34,413 nucleotides of DNA from Nymphaea colorata. Taxonomy: Eukaryota; Streptophyta; Magnoliopsida; Nymphaeales; Nymphaeaceae. Positions 33,034 through 34,413 of this stretch are shown piece after piece (the first letter of the stretch is position 1; each line of letters starts with the position of its first letter). Both the position numbers and the translations under genes were made by a program. The notes below the pieces were generated by a model. That model ran no database searches, was not told the DNA's origin, and saw nothing but the letters and a program-made list of their open reading frames with translations. The stretch spans positions 1 to 34,413 of the forward strand of contig NW_022205080.1 of assembly GCF_008831285.2 (NCBI RefSeq), read 5' to 3'.

Positions 33034-33411
33034 TCATCTGAAGTGGTAATTGACGATAAATTGAAAGTCGCAAAGTTTTTTTTAGTTTTTATGCGTTATT
33101 TTCGAAGAATTTTATTGATATCTGTTTTCTTCATTTGAGATTATCACTGAATTTTATTGTTCTGTTTCCTCGAATATGGTGCGTGTTCTTTGCTCATATT
33201 TTTCAGGAAGCCTTCGAGATTTTTCAAATTAATTTTTTTCTAATTCAAATCTTTCCCTTTAAATATTAAACCTTTCAATTTTGGATGTCAACAACGCCTA
33301 ATTTTCTTTAATTTTCCTCTCATAATCCTCCATAAGCTTACGATGAGTGACTATGCTCTCCTATATCTCGCGATCGTACTCATGCGTGTTCCCTTCGCAT
33401 TAATTTCCCAT
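33034..33411 (-). CDS. MGNE protein A (tandem paralogue, putatively N-myristoylated)
   Basis: An unbroken 125-aa frame starting MGNECEGNTHEYDREIEES, with an acylation-type N-terminus (Gly2, Cys5). The body is one continuous coiled coil (VTHRKLMEDYERKIKENEA, IERFNIERERFELEKNEFEK), then an Asn/Glu-rich linker and the end CDFQFIVNYHFR before TGA 33036-33034. It lies 64 bp upstream of paralogue B on the same strand; starts and ends match B, the middle does not. UAA encodes the Glu at position 4. No database family comes to mind. A membrane-anchored cytosolic adaptor is a fair guess but not shown. Confidence 0.75.
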
Positions 33412-33478
33412 TAAACAGTTAAGATTAGAATAATAAATGTGGCATTTGTTAAGTGCATATAAGTGAATTCATCAAAAG

Positions 33479-34304
33479 ATGTGGAAAAAGATAATGACCC
33501 TATATAAACGAGTCCCTTAAGATTTTTATAATTTGCATCCCAACGCCCTGCCGCGAGGCCTATTCAATGCCCTCAGTACTAAAATCTACTACACACCAAA
33601 ATTGCAAAAATTTGCATATACTGAGGAGCTGGACAAGTACATCAGATTTCTCAACCGCAAAGATAAGATAAAAGTTAGTGATATGAGATCACTCACATAA
33701 GCAATTTTAACAGAATATGGCGTCATACATGGATTGGAAATCATCCAACTTTTTAGAATAGTCTCAACTTTTCAATCACAAGAAATTATGAGTTTTTCGC
33801 TAATGAGTTGAGTCCTTTTCATGGCAAAGTCGACTATATGTTATGGCTTAATGATAAGCATTTCGTCCCTGTTGTATTCTTCTAAGAAAAATTAAATGTT
33901 GTAGCAGGAATGGCAGTTGCTCATGCAGCAAAGGGACTCAAATGCATCGCCAGAAATAACTATAAAAATAGTGGATATTCATCATCACAACGGGTCAAGA
34001 GTGGCAGATGTTCAAAGTCTATAGTAATTAAAATTCTTAAAAAACAGTGGTCTATGAGGGCAGGAACAGATTCAAGAATATACTGGAAGATTACGAAATG
34101 ATTCAGACTGTCCTAGGACTGGTTGACGAGTGTCTATAAACAGAAAGATAAGATGTCAATGTGCTGAAGCTAGCTTATGAAATTATCGATGAAAAAAAGT
34201 ATATGATCTAAGGCCACAGCAAAGAATAAGCGCAAAAATCTTCACCCTTCAGCAAGCTTTTGCTGAAATATTTTAAGAAAAAAGAAGATTAGACATCAAA
34301 ATGA
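33479..34304 (+). CDS. PD-(D/E)XK nuclease-like protein, subtelomeric
   Basis: About 275 aa. The N-terminal part (MWKKIMTLYKRVPEDFYNLH...AYTEELDKYIRFLN) is helical. The core reads FHGKVDYMLWLNDKHFVPVV followed by FFEEKLN, then GMAVAHAAKGLK, then GYSIITTGQEWQMFKVYS: a D...ExK arrangement plus the helix and the GIxTxGxxWxF strand typical of PD-(D/E)XK restriction-like nuclease domains found in fungi, oomycetes and protists. The Glu of the ExK triad is the UAA at 33883-33885. The C-terminus is helical (NILEDYEMIQTVLGLVDECL) and ends KKEDETSK at TGA 34302-34304, 50 bp from the telomere. Frame breaks near 33755 and 33982. Nuclease activity is inferred from the fold only. Confidence 0.68.
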
Positions 34305-34353
34305 TGACAGTTAAGCGTGATATGACTTATATCTATTCACATATATATGATAT

Positions 34354-34413
34354 GGGGTTGGGGTTGGGTTGGGTGGGGTTGGGGTTGGGGTTGGGGTTGG
34401 GGTTGGGGTTGGG
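34354..34413 (+). repeat. Right telomere, G4T2 repeats
   Basis: GGGGTT units to the last base, with two irregular units (GGGTT and GGGT) near 34366-34374. It follows an AT-rich spacer of about 50 bp after the last gene, so the right subtelomere is far shorter than the left (630 bp). Confidence 0.99.

Overview
This window is a complete 34.4-kb macronuclear chromosome of a ciliate. It opens with C4A2 telomere repeats (1-69) and closes with G4T2 repeats (34354-34413). Between them lie 23 protein genes packed tail to tail, often 30-60 bp apart, and no RNA gene that I can see. UGA is the only stop. UAA and UAG are sense codons, and wherever they fall at a conserved position in a recognisable protein the family residue is nearly always glutamate, not the glutamine of Tetrahymena and Paramecium. 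Examples are the catalytic Glu of a cytosolic carboxypeptidase, the alpha-C Glu of a kinase, and the Glu of the [10 protein letters not shown] block of valyl-tRNA synthetase. UAR=Glu is the code known from peritrichs (Vorticella/Carchesium/Campanella group), so a peritrich is the best guess; Tetrahymena-type telomeres fit an oligohymenophorean. Introns are tiny GT-AG introns, five of them exactly 20 nt.

Layout. 699-7912 is GC-richer and holds a secreted coiled-coil protein, UDP-glucose 4-epimerase (reverse), valyl-tRNA synthetase and the dynein-arm assembly protein CFAP300. 7960-13499 carries three reverse-strand genes: a protein kinase, an Rh-like membrane protein without the pore histidine, and a pseudokinase. 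13620-18774 holds a B-box protein, a hypothetical protein, a bacterial-type D-Ala-D-Ala carboxypeptidase homologue (reverse), a small hypothetical protein and a dual-specificity phosphatase. 18922-28649 holds DPP3, a small putatively myristoylated protein, a tubulin-type cytosolic carboxypeptidase divergent from CEP104, and an amino-acid transporter. 28774-34304 holds a coiled-coil hypothetical, NSUN5, another coiled-coil protein, a tandem pair of MGNE-starting proteins with the same C-terminal motif, and a PD-(D/E)XK nuclease-like protein about 50 bp from the right telomere.

Most genes contain single-base frame breaks. Every one I resolved in detail is of the same sense, as if one base were missing, and most sit in a homopolymer. 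I treat them as consensus-sequence contractions, not pseudogene lesions, so gene spans run across them. The genes do not form an operon or single pathway, but several are ciliary or microtubule genes (CFAP300, carboxypeptidase CCP, CEP104), and the carboxypeptidase and CEP104 share a 223-bp divergent intergenic region.
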